This document shows, one piece after another, positions 22,320 through 33,758 of a stretch of DNA of 64,000 nt. The DNA lies in NCBI RefSeq assembly GCF_016802725.1, contig NC_052668.1, forward strand, positions 6,864,501 to 6,928,500, in the 5' to 3' direction. The translations under genes and the position numbers were made by a program. The notes beneath the pieces are model-generated. The model saw only the letters and a list, made by a program, of their open reading frames with translations. It was not told the origin of the DNA and searched no databases. Source of the DNA: Solenopsis invicta. Taxonomy: Eukaryota > Arthropoda > Insecta > Hymenoptera > Formicidae. Numbering within the stretch: position 1 is the stretch's first letter; every line of letters starts with the position of its first letter.

Positions 22320-23560
22320 TGAGGCAGTTCAGGATTACCACCTTCCATTTAGTGTCAAAGCTTTCTGGAAAACTCATTGCCCGGAGAAATCCTTTTCTCA
22401 TTACTTTGCGACGCGGAGATAAGACGTCTTTGTCTTAAGGAAGCCATCGTTTCGGTGGAGCCATCCGAAGATCGGTTCCCCTCACCGTTTTTTCTCATTG
22501 ATAAATCATCCGGAGAAAAGCAATTTATTCTGAATTTCCAAGATTTGAATAGAATCATAAGCCCTCCTCATTTTAAATTAGAGGATTGGCGGACAGTGGT
22601 CCGGCTAATGCACCCCAAAACTCAAATGGCTACTCTTGACTTGGAGGACGCTTACCTCGCAGTCCCGATTTACGAAAGACATAGGACATACTTGCGCTTC
22701 CAATTGGCGTACAATTACGTACGAGTTCACGGCTCTTCCGTTTGGTCTTTCTACAGTGCCTTTTATCTTCTCTAAGATTCTCGCCCAATCTTCACTTATT
22801 TACGCGGCAAGAGTTACCAATCTGTTGTATACTTCGACGATTTTCTGTTATTAGGTTCCTCCAGGGACAAATGCGAGAGAAATGTGCCCGCTACAGTAAA
22901 TTTACTTGCGTCTTTAAGTTTCACAATCAACTTTGAGAAATCCTGCTTGAAACCATCTTCCAGATGTAAATATCTAGGCTTTATCTTCGATTCCAGAGAA
23001 CAATCTATTTCCATTCCACCTCAACGGCGGCAATGTTTATTAGAATTAACAAAGAAGTGGGCTTGTAGCTCGAGAGGTCGTATTTGCGAATTTGCTAGCT
23101 TGATCGGCTCTCTCATTTCTGTATGTCCCACGGTACAATACGATTACTTATATACCAAATTGTTCAAGAGAGAGAAGTTTCTTGCATTGATGACAAACAA
23201 CGAGGACTTCTCGGTGCGCATGGAAATTACTCCTTACCTCCAGGATGATTTCAAATGGTATTAAGACTTTCTCAAACCCCAACCAAGCCAATAGGATTAG
23301 GTCGGACAGATTTGTTCGGAAAATTTTCTTGGATGCCTCTTTGAATGGATGGGGAGTATGCCAAGAAGATCAGAGCACGCATGGCTGGTGGTCTGAATCA
23401 GACAAGCTGTTACACATTAATAAGCTGAAACTTAAGGCAGCGTTTAACGCTCTTCGCTGTTTCGTGGCAGATTTCCGCAACTGTGATCCTCCTCAGGATC
23501 GATAACACTACAGCCTTGTCCTATATTAACAGATTTGGATCTGTACAATTTCCTCACCTT
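22320..23560 (+). pseudogene. DIRS reverse transcriptase and RNase H (broken)
   Basis: The RT starts near 22440 with SPFFLIDKSSGEKQFILNF, followed by MATLDLEDAYLAVPI holding the first catalytic aspartate, an out-of-frame LPFGLSTVPFIFSK, then a degraded active site around VYFDDFLLLG at about 22825-22855, and CKYLGFIFDS. RNase H follows in 23245-23505 (FLDASLNGWGVCQ) and 23495-23540 (RIDNTTALSYINRFG). The order and spacing are those of DIRS and not of LTR elements. Frameshifts near 22730, 22860 and 23260 and a stop at 23503 disable it. Confidence 0.85.
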
Positions 23561-25036
23561 ACCAAGATTTCTAGACAACTTTGGCGCTGGTGCGAGTCTT
23601 CGTTTTCGCCTTTTACATAGCCTCCGCAGAGAACATATAGCGGATAGGGAATCACGATCGATTGATCTCGATAACAAATAGTCTCTATCAAATTTCTTGA
23701 TATAGACAACACATTTGGACCCTTCGACATTGATATTTTCGCGTCGGCAGTCAATAACAAATGCGATATTTATATCTCTTGGCTCCCAGATCCTGGCTTT
23801 TATACAATAGACGCGTTTACTATCTCTTGTAAAGGCCTAAACTTTTATGCCTTTCCCCTGTTTATTTTATTACCGCGGGTTCTAAAGAAAATAGCGGATG
23901 ACAGAGCAACGGGCACGCTAGTCGTACCTTGGTGGCCCTCTCAGGCTTGGTTTCCACTATTTCAGCGCTTCCGGATATCGGATCCTTTAATTCTACCTCC
24001 AAATCTCTCATTACTTTCATCTCCTTTCAGAGATTGTCACCCGGAATGGAGGACCCTTTCCCTGGAGGTCACGAGATTATCGGGAGAGCTTTTATGAAAC
24101 ACCGAGCACCCTTAGCAGCGATTCCAATCCTGATGGCCTTGTCGAAGTCAACCATCAGCCAATACCCCACCTCACTAAGCTCGTGGTAGAATTTCTGCAA
24201 GCAAAACCGTATCCCTCTTTTCGCACCTTCCGACTCTCAGGTCCTTGATTTTTTGACACAGGAGTTACCAAACATCTCTTCTTATTCAAGCCTAAACACC
24301 TTAAGGTCGGCGATCTCACTGATATCACATAATAAAATAGGCAAGCATCCAACAATCAAACGCTTCTGTAGGGATGTGGCGGTTCTAAAACCCCCCCAAA
24401 TCTCGTTACGACTTTATATGAGATCCGGCTCCGGTGATAGCCAAATTAACAAGCATTTTTTTATACGATGCAGTTCCTTTAAAGACAGTTACGAGGAAGC
24501 TAGTTCTTTTTCTCGCCCTCGGGACAGGGGGGCCCAAACCCTAGGCTCTCTCAAATTATCACAAATTTCTATTGGAGAGAGACTTATTATTTGCGTCCCG
24601 GATTGGATCAAAACATCGGCGCATGGAAGGCTCCAACCACTGTTCAGCTTCTCCCGCTTCGTAGACCACAAGAACCTCTGCATCGTTCGGCTGGTGGAAC
24701 ACTACATTGATTTAACAAGATCACTTTGTCCTGCCCAATGTGACTCCCTATTCATCTCTCGCAAGACCGTTTACCCCTATCACGACTCAAACAATAAGTC
24801 GGTGGATCAAACAGGGCTTAGAAGACTGTGGAATCGATACCTCGATCTTTTTGCCGCACAGTACCAGACATGCATCAACATCTCAAGCAGCCAAAAAGGA
24901 AGTCTCTACAGATTTAATAAAGCGCGCGGCAGGATGGTCAGGCAAGTCTAGGGTGTTCGCCAGGTTTTATAACAGACCTATTGTTAATCCGGACGATTAC
25001 GCCAACACAGTCCTCCTACAGCAAAGAACCTCTTGA
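23561..25036 (+). pseudogene. DIRS linker and tyrosine recombinase (broken)
   Basis: After RNase H, broken frames read GPFDIDIFASAVNNKC and LVVPWWPSQAWFPLFQ, the conserved DIRS linker. The recombinase covers about 24240-25036: the N-terminal SSLNTLRSAISLI-like block, then QTISRWIKQGLEDCGID, HSTRHASTSQAAKK with the R-box HxxR, and AAGWSGKSRVFARFYNR carrying the catalytic tyrosine (24740-25036). The enzyme would integrate a circular DNA intermediate. Several frame changes separate the blocks. Confidence 0.85.
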
Positions 25037-25119
25037 CTTTAGTGACAATGGTTATCCCTTTTTTTTATAACGTTCTTATTTTTTCTGGGAAATAAAATAC
25101 ACGGCAAATCAAGATTTAA

Positions 25120-25500
25120 ACATCTAAAGAGTATAATCCATCCGGACGAGATAGAGGGACATAATTGTGAGATTGAACAAATTTACCTGAAGTAAAGTTC
25201 GATCCTAATTATGGCCCTCGTCTCGTCCGGATGGATCTCCCGACCCTCTCTTCACACCCACCCTAACGGGTCCAATTTGCCGTTTTGAATTTGAGCTTTA
25301 AACCGATGAAATAGCGTCGCGCGGAATTCCATGTCCGTCGGACGCGCGCCGAGAGATGGCACGCAAGGAAAGGCACCGCGGGACGTTGCTTACAAAACTG
25401 TTGTCGAAGCATATGCAGGCACACTACTACAGAGTATAATCCATCCGAACGAGACGAGAGCCATAATTAGGATCGAACTTCACTTCAGGTAAGTTCGTTC
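25120..25500 (+). repeat. DIRS internal complementary region and right inverted repeat
   Basis: 25120-25245 contains AATCCATCCGGACGAGA and its inverted partner, and CTGAAGTAAAGTTCGATCC, which recurs inverted at 25475-25495. 25311-25500 is the complement of the left terminal repeat. Together they give the layout expected at the 3' end of a DIRS element. Confidence 0.8.
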
Positions 25501-25525
25501 AATCTCACAATTTGTTTTCCCTATT

Positions 25526-25769
25526 ACAAGTCATGTCCCATTTCTTAAGTCTCGCCCGCGACATAAATAAAGAAACTTCCCTAAGAACCTTGGATGTAAC
25601 AATTGATTTGGCAATCTTTATTTTGGCAGTATGCTGTAGACATGCTGTAAAAAAATGGTAGAAAGTATGCCTCGGCGTTGTCAGAAAATAATTGATAACA
25701 GCGGTGATTGAACGACTTATTAATACGTGTATTATGGAGTATTGTAGCAGTAGTATTGTATAGTATTAA

Positions 25770-25775
<6 letters not shown>
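25526..25775. other. Spacer
   Basis: No gene or repeat recognised in this short AT-rich stretch. Confidence 0.5.
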
Positions 25776-25832
<57 letters not shown>

Positions 25833-25859
25833 ACACACGCGCGCGCGCGCGCGCGCGCG

Positions 25860-25893
<34 letters not shown>
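25776..25893. repeat. Compound (AT)n-(GC)n-(AC)n microsatellite
   Basis: About 20 AT units, a pure CG run (about 25838-25860) and an AC run abut the left terminus of the following palindromic element. Confidence 0.9.
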
Positions 25894-26472
25894 CAGGGTG
25901 TCCGGGAACTTACTGCTTTGACAACATAGAGAAGATGAAAAGGGACAAAAGTTTTATACCGTTTTGCAATATTTGCTATAATTATTAAATTATAAAATAA
26001 AACGTATGAGCCAATGTGCGGTGACGCCGCGCCATCGCGCCTAGCTCGTAGGCAAGAGCGCGCAACGGGACAAATAACGCGTTGTTGTTTAAATTTGCAT
26101 GACTCGACGATCTGAATTTGCCGCAGTACGTGTACATACGTTGCAAAAATCAAATGTGTTATTTATCAAATGTGTAAGAAGACGCTTTAACTAAAATAAC
26201 ACATTTGTTTTTTGCAGTGTATGTACACGCAGTGCGGCGAATTCAGACCGTCGCGCCGTGCAAATTCAAACAACGACGCGTTGTCTGTCCCGTCGCGCGC
26301 TCTTGCCTACAAGCTAGGCGCAATGCCGCGGCCTCACCGCACATTGGCTCATACGTTTTATTTTATAATTTGATAATTATAGCGATTATCGCAATGATAT
26401 AAGACATTATTGTCTCTTTTCATCTCCTCTATGTTGTCAAAGCGGTAAGTTCCCTAATTCCCGGACACCCTG
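25894..26472. repeat. 579-bp palindromic MITE with CAGGGTGTCCGGG ends
   Basis: The left end CAGGGTGTCCGGGAACTTA is mirrored by TAATTCCCGGACACCCTG at 26472. Inside, each arm of about 270 bp carries matching blocks: TTGACAACATAGAG, AAACGTATGAGCCAATGTGCGGTGA, GGCAAGAGCGCGC and AACACATTTG. The centre is near 26180. No open frame of its own is present; it is a fold-back MITE mobilised in trans. Confidence 0.88.
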
Positions 26473-27565
26473 TATATATTTTTTATTTTTTTTTACAATA
26501 AATAATTTAAAAGTTATGTTGCTTACGTTCTCACTAAACAGGTTGTACATATACATTTGGCGTAAAAATTAAAGCATTACCTATTTTAACTCCCAAAAAT
26601 AGCCGAAATTCAAGAGAGTGTGACTTTGTAAAAAGTTATCGTAACAAAATAGTTTTTTGATAATTCATTAAATGACTTACTAATTATTTACGAAGCTATA
26701 CAAATTCAAATAAGGATGCATCAAATCTGGAAATTTCTTAAATTAGGATTTTAAAATATTAAAAATTTTACAAATTTAAACAAATCTTTGTCTTTTAAGA
26801 AAGATTATTTTTATTTCAGTGTAACATAGCTCACTAAAAAAAATCACATAACGCTCAACAAGTACACGAAAATTAAAAATAAAAATTCACGCTTTTAAAT
26901 ACTGTAAACTATATTTGTATAAGATTTTTATTTCACGCCATGGAGCTTTGCAAGTTTGTAAAAAATTTTGCGATTTGACACATTCCCATTTGAATCCGTA
27001 TTTTGTAACAAATCAGTTAATCGTTTAATAAATTACCAATTTCAAAACTAAAGATTTTTAAGCTGTAAAATGCTTTTTTGAACATTTTTGTTACGATCAT
27101 TTTTCACAAAGTTGTACTTTCTTGAATTTCATCTATTTTTGAAAGTCAGAATAGGTGATACTGTAATTTTAGTGTCAAATGTTTATTGTAATACTGATGT
27201 AACGTTGTATTGAAATATTTTAACAAGCGGTTATTTTACTATTTCTGCAATGTTGCAGCAATATTGCAATAACATTTTGTAACGTTTTCGCAAGGTTGAA
27301 ATAAGGATGCATCAAATCTGGAAATTTCTTAAATTAGGATTTTAAAATATTAAAAATTTTACAAATTTAATATTTCTTTCTGTGCTGTGAGTCAACTGTC
27401 AATTAATTCATAAAGTCATAACTTCTTGCAAATTTATCAAATACTTACGCAGGTAATTCCCCCACAGCAGATCCACTTCATGTCAGGAATATGCAAACAA
27501 ACAATACATATATTATTATTTAAACAAATGTTTCTTATATAATATCATTTTTTATCTACATTATA
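26473..27565. repeat. AT-rich inverted repeat and 72-bp exact direct repeat
   Basis: Blocks at 26570-26670 (ATAGCCGAAATTCAAGA, GTTATCGTAACAAAA) recur inverted at 27085-27170 (TTGTTACGATCA, TCTTGAATTTCATC). In addition the 72 bases at 26708-26779 are repeated without change at 27299-27370. 27230-27300 carries the motif GCAATATTGCAATAAC, also seen near 62390-62520. No gene is present. Confidence 0.7.
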
Positions 27566-27746
27566 CACTGAGAAAAAAGTTACTAAATTTTTGAATTTGA
27601 TTAAACTTTTTCAGTTTAAGTATTTATATATTTAAATCAAATACGTAAAATACTTGAACTTTAATTTAAATGTTAATGTATTCTAATACATAAATACTCG
27701 AACGGAAAACATTTAATTTAGTTAAGTTAACAATTTTTTCTCAGTG
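27566..27746. repeat. 181-bp MITE with CACTGAGAAAAAA termini
   Basis: Left terminus CACTGAGAAAAAAGTTA and right terminus TTAACAATTTTTTCTCAGTG are inverted copies. A further CACTGAGAAAAAATATTC at 28082 suggests another member nearby without an identifiable partner end. Confidence 0.75.
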
Positions 27747-27772
27747 TGTCACGTGCATGCAAAGAATATTAA

Positions 27773-29192
27773 CCCTTAGCGTACATACACACTATACTGC
27801 ATTTGATATTTTGCTACATATGGTGTACGTATTTAATGCATAGAATTAGAACAATTTTTTTTAATCGCCAGAAGGTCAAGAAGAAGAATAAATAGGTGCG
27901 GGAATCGAGAAATTGAATATATTTGATTTCAAATAAATTGATTAACAGCATTTTTGTACTACAACCAACGAGACCAACCATTTTGAAAATGGTCCGGTAA
28001 CATACACTCATGTGTGGCAAAACATCAAATACAGTATGGTGTGTATGCTGAATGTTAATATTTTTTGCATGCACGTGGTACACTGAGAAAAAATATTCAA
28101 GAGAAATAAAAACGTACTCGCAAAAAAACAGTTTCTTTTTTTAAATTTGTAGTTTCGAAAGGAAAACCATTAGAGAAATTTTTTGACGGATTCAGAAAGG
28201 TAATAGAACGTACTTTAAGAAGAAAGTATTGTTATTTCAATTGTTTCCAAAAAATACATTTATTCTGCAAGGTGAAATTAAGTGATTTTTTAGCGTAAGA
28301 AAAGATGAGTTAATAGGATGAATCATTCGTTCTCGATTATAAAACTTGAAAAACGTAAAATATATACAACATAATATATTTTATTATTATTTATTGCACG
28401 GAACATTCGCAAATTTTTGCTGTAGATATGATGCTTACACATCTGTTTGTCACATTTTAAACATTTATACATTGTTTTCAATTAAGAGTAGACGGACATA
28501 ATGAACTATCTTTTTGGCTTGACTATTTTATTGTCTGCATAAATTATGCTATAAACAAATTATGAGGATCTTGATCTTGAAAAACGTCTGTGTAGTCTAC
28601 AAAACTTTCGATTTGTGTATGCAATACCGTTCGCAATGTTGAAAAAACAAGATAATGCGTCAAAAAAGGCTTGATGAAAGCTATAGTTATCTCTCGTATG
28701 TAATCTTTACATTTTTCTGGGTTATCTTTTAATAAGTTATAAATTATGAACAAATTAATGTTAGCCTGATCTAACATCTCATAAAAGTATCGTATAGGCC
28801 ATCTACGCGATTTTACTGCAGTGGTGAAATCTTGACATTTTATGTTAAAACGCAGAAACGAATCAGTCTCTCGTTGATCAGAGTACAAAAATAAAGTCAA
28901 AAATTATACAAAATGCTATTAATTAATTTATTTTTGCTTGTTAAAGAAAAATTTAATTTTTTGTTTTGACAATACATACGTTTCTAACACACTGGGTGTA
29001 ATGTATCCGTGCCTGAAAAAACTGTATAAAATTTTTGGTTGATTCTTAGAGACTGCTATCATGGGGAATCAGTAGTGGAGATATTGATAAAAATATTCCC
29101 CAACTCCTGTCCCCCCAATCCTTACGGTTTATAAATGTCAAGTATTTTTGTAAATAGCCTGAATATATCAGACCCAGTGTGGCTGTTGAGGG
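27773..29192 (-). mobile_element. piggyBac remnant between TTAA sites
   Basis: TTAA occurs at 27769-27772 and 29193-29196. Inward termini are CCCTTAGCGTACATAC and, inverted, CCCTCAACAGCCACAC, both CCCT-starting as in piggyBac. The left 280 bp is itself an imperfect palindrome ending at another TTAA (28051-28054), so a smaller TTAA MITE could be nested there. A piggyBac transposase fragment lies inside on the minus strand. Confidence 0.65.
28415..28900 (-). pseudogene. piggyBac transposase C-terminal fragment
   Basis: The frame at 28544-28900 reads SRRWPIRYFYEMLDQANINL and REITIAFIKPFL, the region after the catalytic core in piggyBac transposases (DDE_Tnp_1_7 family). Downstream, out of frame at about 28415-28470, KCLKCDKQMCKHHI keeps the Cys/His spacing of the C-terminal cysteine-rich domain. 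The catalytic aspartates are missing. The fragment is the end of a transposase whose N-terminal two thirds have been deleted. Confidence 0.82.
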
Positions 29193-29196
29193 TTAA

Positions 29197-30265
29197 ATAT
29201 AAATAATACACAGAACAGCAGATTAAAACTTTTCAAATATAAAAATCATATAAAATAAGCATACCCGAAAAATATTTTAGATATTCATATTTTTAAAGAA
29301 TAGGGTTTTTTCAATAAATCAAGTATTTGTGAAGTATCGAATCGTCGACCTTTCAACTGTAATTTCAGAAATAAGAAATAATCAAGAGAAAACAAGTAAA
29401 TTACAATTTTGTCAGCAATGCTGAGGAAAATACTTGAAATAGAAAATAGCAATAGAAATATTTTATTAAAAGATGTATCCATTTATAAATGCTTTTAATT
29501 ATTATTTGTAATAAGTATTTTGAATAGTATATGCAAAAAATCAAATAGTGTTAGATATATAAGTTTGCTCTCTATTTTCTGTTTATTTAAATAATTAATT
29601 AAAGTAACTAATTCCTATAAAACTGTGTTTTTCCTTTATGGTTAGTCCTACTCTTTTCTAATTTTATATTTTTAAGAAATATAAAATAATAAATAAACAA
29701 TAGAAAATAGAGGAAACTATCTATCCACAATACAACAAAATATAACATAAAGATTTTAGGTAAATGTAAATATAAAAATAAATCAGAAACTCGGATTGAA
29801 ATAAAATTTTGGTCTGGTTACAATTACGGTCGGTGGCTATACCCAATTTTCGGGTTCTGTTTTGATTCCGATTTTTTTACCGATAACGGTGAATTTGTAA
29901 TCGTAACTGTTTAGATTTCTGTCTTTTTTAAATTATAGTTCCGGTATATAATTACCATTAAAAAATTTATATTGAATAAAAGTGATAATACAAGTATAAG
30001 TTGCATATTATAAAAAAATATATATTTATTGTACAGAAGGTTTATAAATCATTAGAATGAGAGGTTTGTTGTCTTTTAAGATCATCTTTTTTTTACTGTT
30101 TTTTTATTTTAGCAACTTGCAGCGTTGCCAATGTTCTTTTTACTAATTTTCCATAAAATAGCAATCTTATTAGTAAATTATCAGAATAAAAGCAAAAAAA
30201 TAAAAAATTAATCCTCCATGAACACCCTGTAATATCGCTGTTTAGTTCTAGAACCTAGAACTATT
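29197..30265. other. AT-rich spacer
   Basis: No gene. 29800-29960 has a degenerate block (GGTTACAATTACGGTC, CCGATTTTTTTACCG) that resembles parts of 37480-37860 and may be a diverged MITE family. Confidence 0.4.
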
Positions 30266-30496
30266 TGTAGGAATCAGGAATGATCCACTACGATTAATCT
30301 TACAAATGGTATGTTTATTGTATTAGACTATTACAGGACATAGGCGTAAAAGAACAGAAAAGATCACACGACTGCTTGGTCAAACGAGCCAGGCTAAGCT
30401 AAACTGCACTTCTTGCGCGGGAGAGAACTCTTTAACTCTTATTGCCTAGCGCCAATGCGCCACCTATATCTATCGCTTACCGATACTCTTCCCACA
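30266..30496 (-). repeat. 3' LTR of the gypsy element
   Basis: On the minus strand it starts TGTGGGAAGAGTATCGG and ends GATTCCTACA. It carries AATAAACATACC as a possible polyadenylation signal. Confidence 0.95.
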
Positions 30497-30510
30497 ATCG
30501 GTCATCCTAA

Positions 30511-31550
30511 TTAATCATCGCCCTCGATGATATTATTAATATTTGACCAAGGCTTTAAATATTCTGCGCAGGTACTTGTTAAAGCAGGACCTTCTCCAGT
30601 ATCTATTCGCTTTACATCATAAGTGTTATTTGGTTTAATTTTACATATCTTATAAGGTCCTAAGTATTTTGCACGCAATTTTCGACCTGGTCCTAACTGA
30701 ACGCGCTTAATAGCTACTAAATCACCTAATTTATATTTTACAGCTTTCTTACGTCTAAGATTGTAGGTACGACAATTCTCTTCTTGCGTTTTCAAAATTT
30801 GTTTTTTTTGCTTTAATTCGTATATTATCGCGTTTTTCTTTGAATTGTTCCTGAAACTCTTTCTCTAACAGTTCTCTAATATTTACATTTTTGTGTCGCA
30901 TTTTAGTACCTATTAGTAACTCAAACGGAGTTGTATTAATACTACGCTGATATATTGAGTTCAAAGTTTGTTAACAGTGATACATGCTTATACCATTTGG
31001 TTGGATCATCTAAAGATAGTTTTGTTAAAACGGGAATAATTATGCGATTAATTCTTTCAATTTGCCCATTGGCACGTGATAAGCTAGTAGTAATCATAGT
31101 ATGTTAAATATCTTCTTGTTTACAATAATTAGCAAATTCTAATGACGAGAATGCTGTTCCACGATCGGAAATTATAATAACAGGATTACCAAAAATTTGC
31201 TTTTGTAGTTCCAATTTTGAAATTACTTCTTTAGTAGTAGTCGACTTAACAGAGTACAACCATACAAACTTTGTAAAACTATCAATGACCGCAAAAATAT
31301 GATTGTAATTCTTATGTGTAGATTCTAGTGGTCCTAAATGATCCACATGGTAGACGTATAAAGGTAGATCTACTTTCTCTAACAGATTCAAGAATTCTTC
31401 TTGCTTACCCTCTTTTTTGTTTGCTAATATACAATGAATACAATTAGAAATAAATTTTTCGATCTTTTCTTTTACATGAGGAATATAATAATCATTTTTC
31501 AAATTTTCTTCAATTTGTTTTACAGTAAAATGACCTTTATTATGAGCCAT
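30511..31550 (-). pseudogene. Gypsy integrase (broken)
   Basis: The N-terminal HHCC zinc-binding part ends in FISNCIHC. The catalytic core has YHVDHLGP and IISDRGTAFSS with the two aspartates, and after an in-frame TAA near 31100 it continues ANGQIERINR with the glutamate. Frames at 30755-30964 and 30511-30795 give the C-terminal part with KYKLGDLVAIKR and GPYKICKI, the GPY/F-like module. Breaks near 31100, 30975 and 30800 inactivate the enzyme, which in intact form inserts the cDNA. Confidence 0.9.
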
Positions 31551-33752
31551 CTATATTACTTCATAATACATAGATTTTGGTGGAACCAATAATTCTTGAC
31601 CATCCTTATATTTATATAAAACATCATTTCGTAAAAGATAATCGTCGTAAGCTTTATGTTTAAGTACTTCTATAATGGTTTTCAATTCTGAGTTATTTCT
31701 CTGTGCTTCTTTAATTTTAACAGAAATAGAATTCTCAACTATATTCATTACAGGATATCGGCTTAGTGCATCGACATGCCATATTTGAGAACCAGAACGA
31801 TGTTCAATGACCTTATCATATTCCTCTAACGCTATAGCCCATCTCGCTATTTTAGGGCATAGTTTTATTTTATCCATCGTTTGTTTAAGAGCAGCACAGT
31901 CTGTAACAATTTTAAATTTTATTCCTAATAAGTAATGACGAAATTTTTCTAAAGCTCGAACAACAGCTAACATTTCTAATTCATAACTCGTATAGTTATG
32001 TTTATCAACGCTTGTTTTACGACTGAAATAGTACACTGGGTGTAGCTTATTATCATTAGGATTTCGTTGCAGAAGGATAGCATCAAAGCCATCACGACAT
32101 GCATCCGTGTGTAACTCTGTTTCTAATTTAGGATTAAATATTTCTTAAGACAGGACTTTTGCCTAGCAACTCTTTTAATTGATCAAAAGCTTATTTCTCT
32201 GCAATATCAAAATTGAACGGCTTATCTTTCTGTAACAAATCACTGAGAGGTTTCGCTATAATACTGTAGGATTTTATAAATTTACGGAAATATCCTGTTA
32301 GTCCTAAAAGTATTTGCACGTCTTTTACATTACGAGGTTCCGGAAAGTGCAATACTGCTGTTATTTTTTTGGGAGACGGATATACACGACCGGCTTCGAC
32401 TATATAACCTAAGAATGTAATACGAGTCTTCATAAATTGACACTTTTTTTGTTTATCTCTAGACCATACTTACTAGCTATATGTAATACTAATTTTAATC
32501 GCTCAATGCCTTGCTTTATATCCGACGAAACAATAATTAGATCATCTAAATATAATAGAACTATTTTTTCGTTTATCAAAGGTCTAAAAATGTGGTTGAT
32601 AAATCTTTGAAAGACAGGGGGCGAATTGCACAATCCAAACGGTGCTTTCAAAAATTGAAATTGCCCATGATATGTTATAAAGGAAGAGTATTTCCTACTT
32701 TCTTTTGCAACAGATACGTGAAAAAATCCATTTGTTAAATCAATGGTACTGAATATGCCAGCTTCTACCAACTGATCAATCTGATCTTCGATAAGTGGTA
32801 ATGGAAATCTATCTTTAACAATAACTTTGTTAATTCTGCGATAGTCAACGCATACACGCGGGGAACCATCTTTTTTCTTAACAATTAGTACCGGACTTGC
32901 AAATTCTGACAAACGAGGTTCTACAATTTCCTCCTTGACCCACTCATCTACAACTTTTTCAATAATTTCTTTTTCTTGAATTGAAGTTCTATACGGCCTT
33001 TGATAGATAAGAGATTCATCTTTAAGTACAATTGACAATTCTATATTAGTGCTTTTGCATCGTTTAGGCTCATATGACGTAATTAAATTATCAATTGTTT
33101 CTTTAACGTCTTTATCAATAATAAGATCTGTATTAGTGTTTGCTTCCTCTGTTAAATTGATTTGTGTTAAAAATATTTTGTGCTCAATTTTATTAATTAA
33201 AATGCCCTCTTGTGTGATTTTAATTTCGGCTTGATTTAAAAAATTTATTCCTATTACTGCATGCATGTTCATCGTATTAGAAGGCACGATATGAAAAGTT
33301 AATGGATAGTTGTCCTTATCAATTGATATTACAGTCTGGAAACAACCTAGAGTTTTAGTCTTGCCTTGTGCAATTCCAGTTATCATAGTATATGATTTTA
33401 GCAAATCTTTAGAATTTAATCTGGAATAAATGTCTTCGCGTAATAAACAAAGTTGACTACCCGTATCAATTAATGCATTAATCTTAAAATCGTTAATAGT
33501 AATTTCTTTGCACATACGCTCAATAGAATTATTAGACTCAATATTTAAATTTACTGCTGTTTTTGTCTCTACGGAAGTTTTACCTTTTAAATTGTCAATA
33601 GTACAATTGGGTGATTCATGCCCAAATTTATTACATCTAAAGCATTTCTTTCCCTGATCTTTAAATTTACATGTATTAGCCTTGTGGCCGTTACCATCAC
33701 AATTATAGCAAGTTAATGTCTTAGTTGATGACTCTTTAGCGCCTTTTTTCAC
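31551..33752 (-). pseudogene. Gypsy zinc knuckles, protease, RT and RNase H (broken)
   Basis: The first 440 codons are open: two CCHC knuckles (CYNCDGNGHKANTC, CFRCNKFGHESPNC), an aspartic protease with ALIDTGSQLCLL, and a reverse transcriptase with FASPVLIVKKKDGSPRVCVD, STIDLTNGFFHV and LLYLDDLIIVS. A frameshift at an A7 run near 32435 leads to FLGYIVEAGRVYPSP (32191-32433). A TAA at about 32188 and a shift near 32130 precede RNase H (YFSRKTSVDKHNYTSYELEML, 31551-32036). The RNase H frame ends in a TAG at 31551-31553 directly before the integrase. Confidence 0.93.
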
Positions 33753-33758
33753 CTGTCT

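Larger units (their letters stand above)
20478..25525 (+). mobile_element. DIRS-type tyrosine-recombinase retrotransposon
   Basis: The order gag, reverse transcriptase, RNase H, DIRS linker domain, tyrosine recombinase, bounded by inverted rather than direct repeats, defines DIRS elements. The left inverted repeat covers about 20490-20697 and its complement about 25311-25500. Just inside the right one, 25120-25245 repeats outer terminal sequence (ATCCATCCGGACGAGA and its complement TCTCGTCCGGATGGAT), matching the internal complementary region used in circle formation. No integrase and no target duplication are expected. The coding frames are broken in many places. Confidence 0.88.

Noticed and set aside
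31551..33752. Gypsy element as an endogenous retrovirus with envelope
   Set aside because: After the integrase only about 15 bp remain before the 3' LTR; there is no room for an envelope gene.
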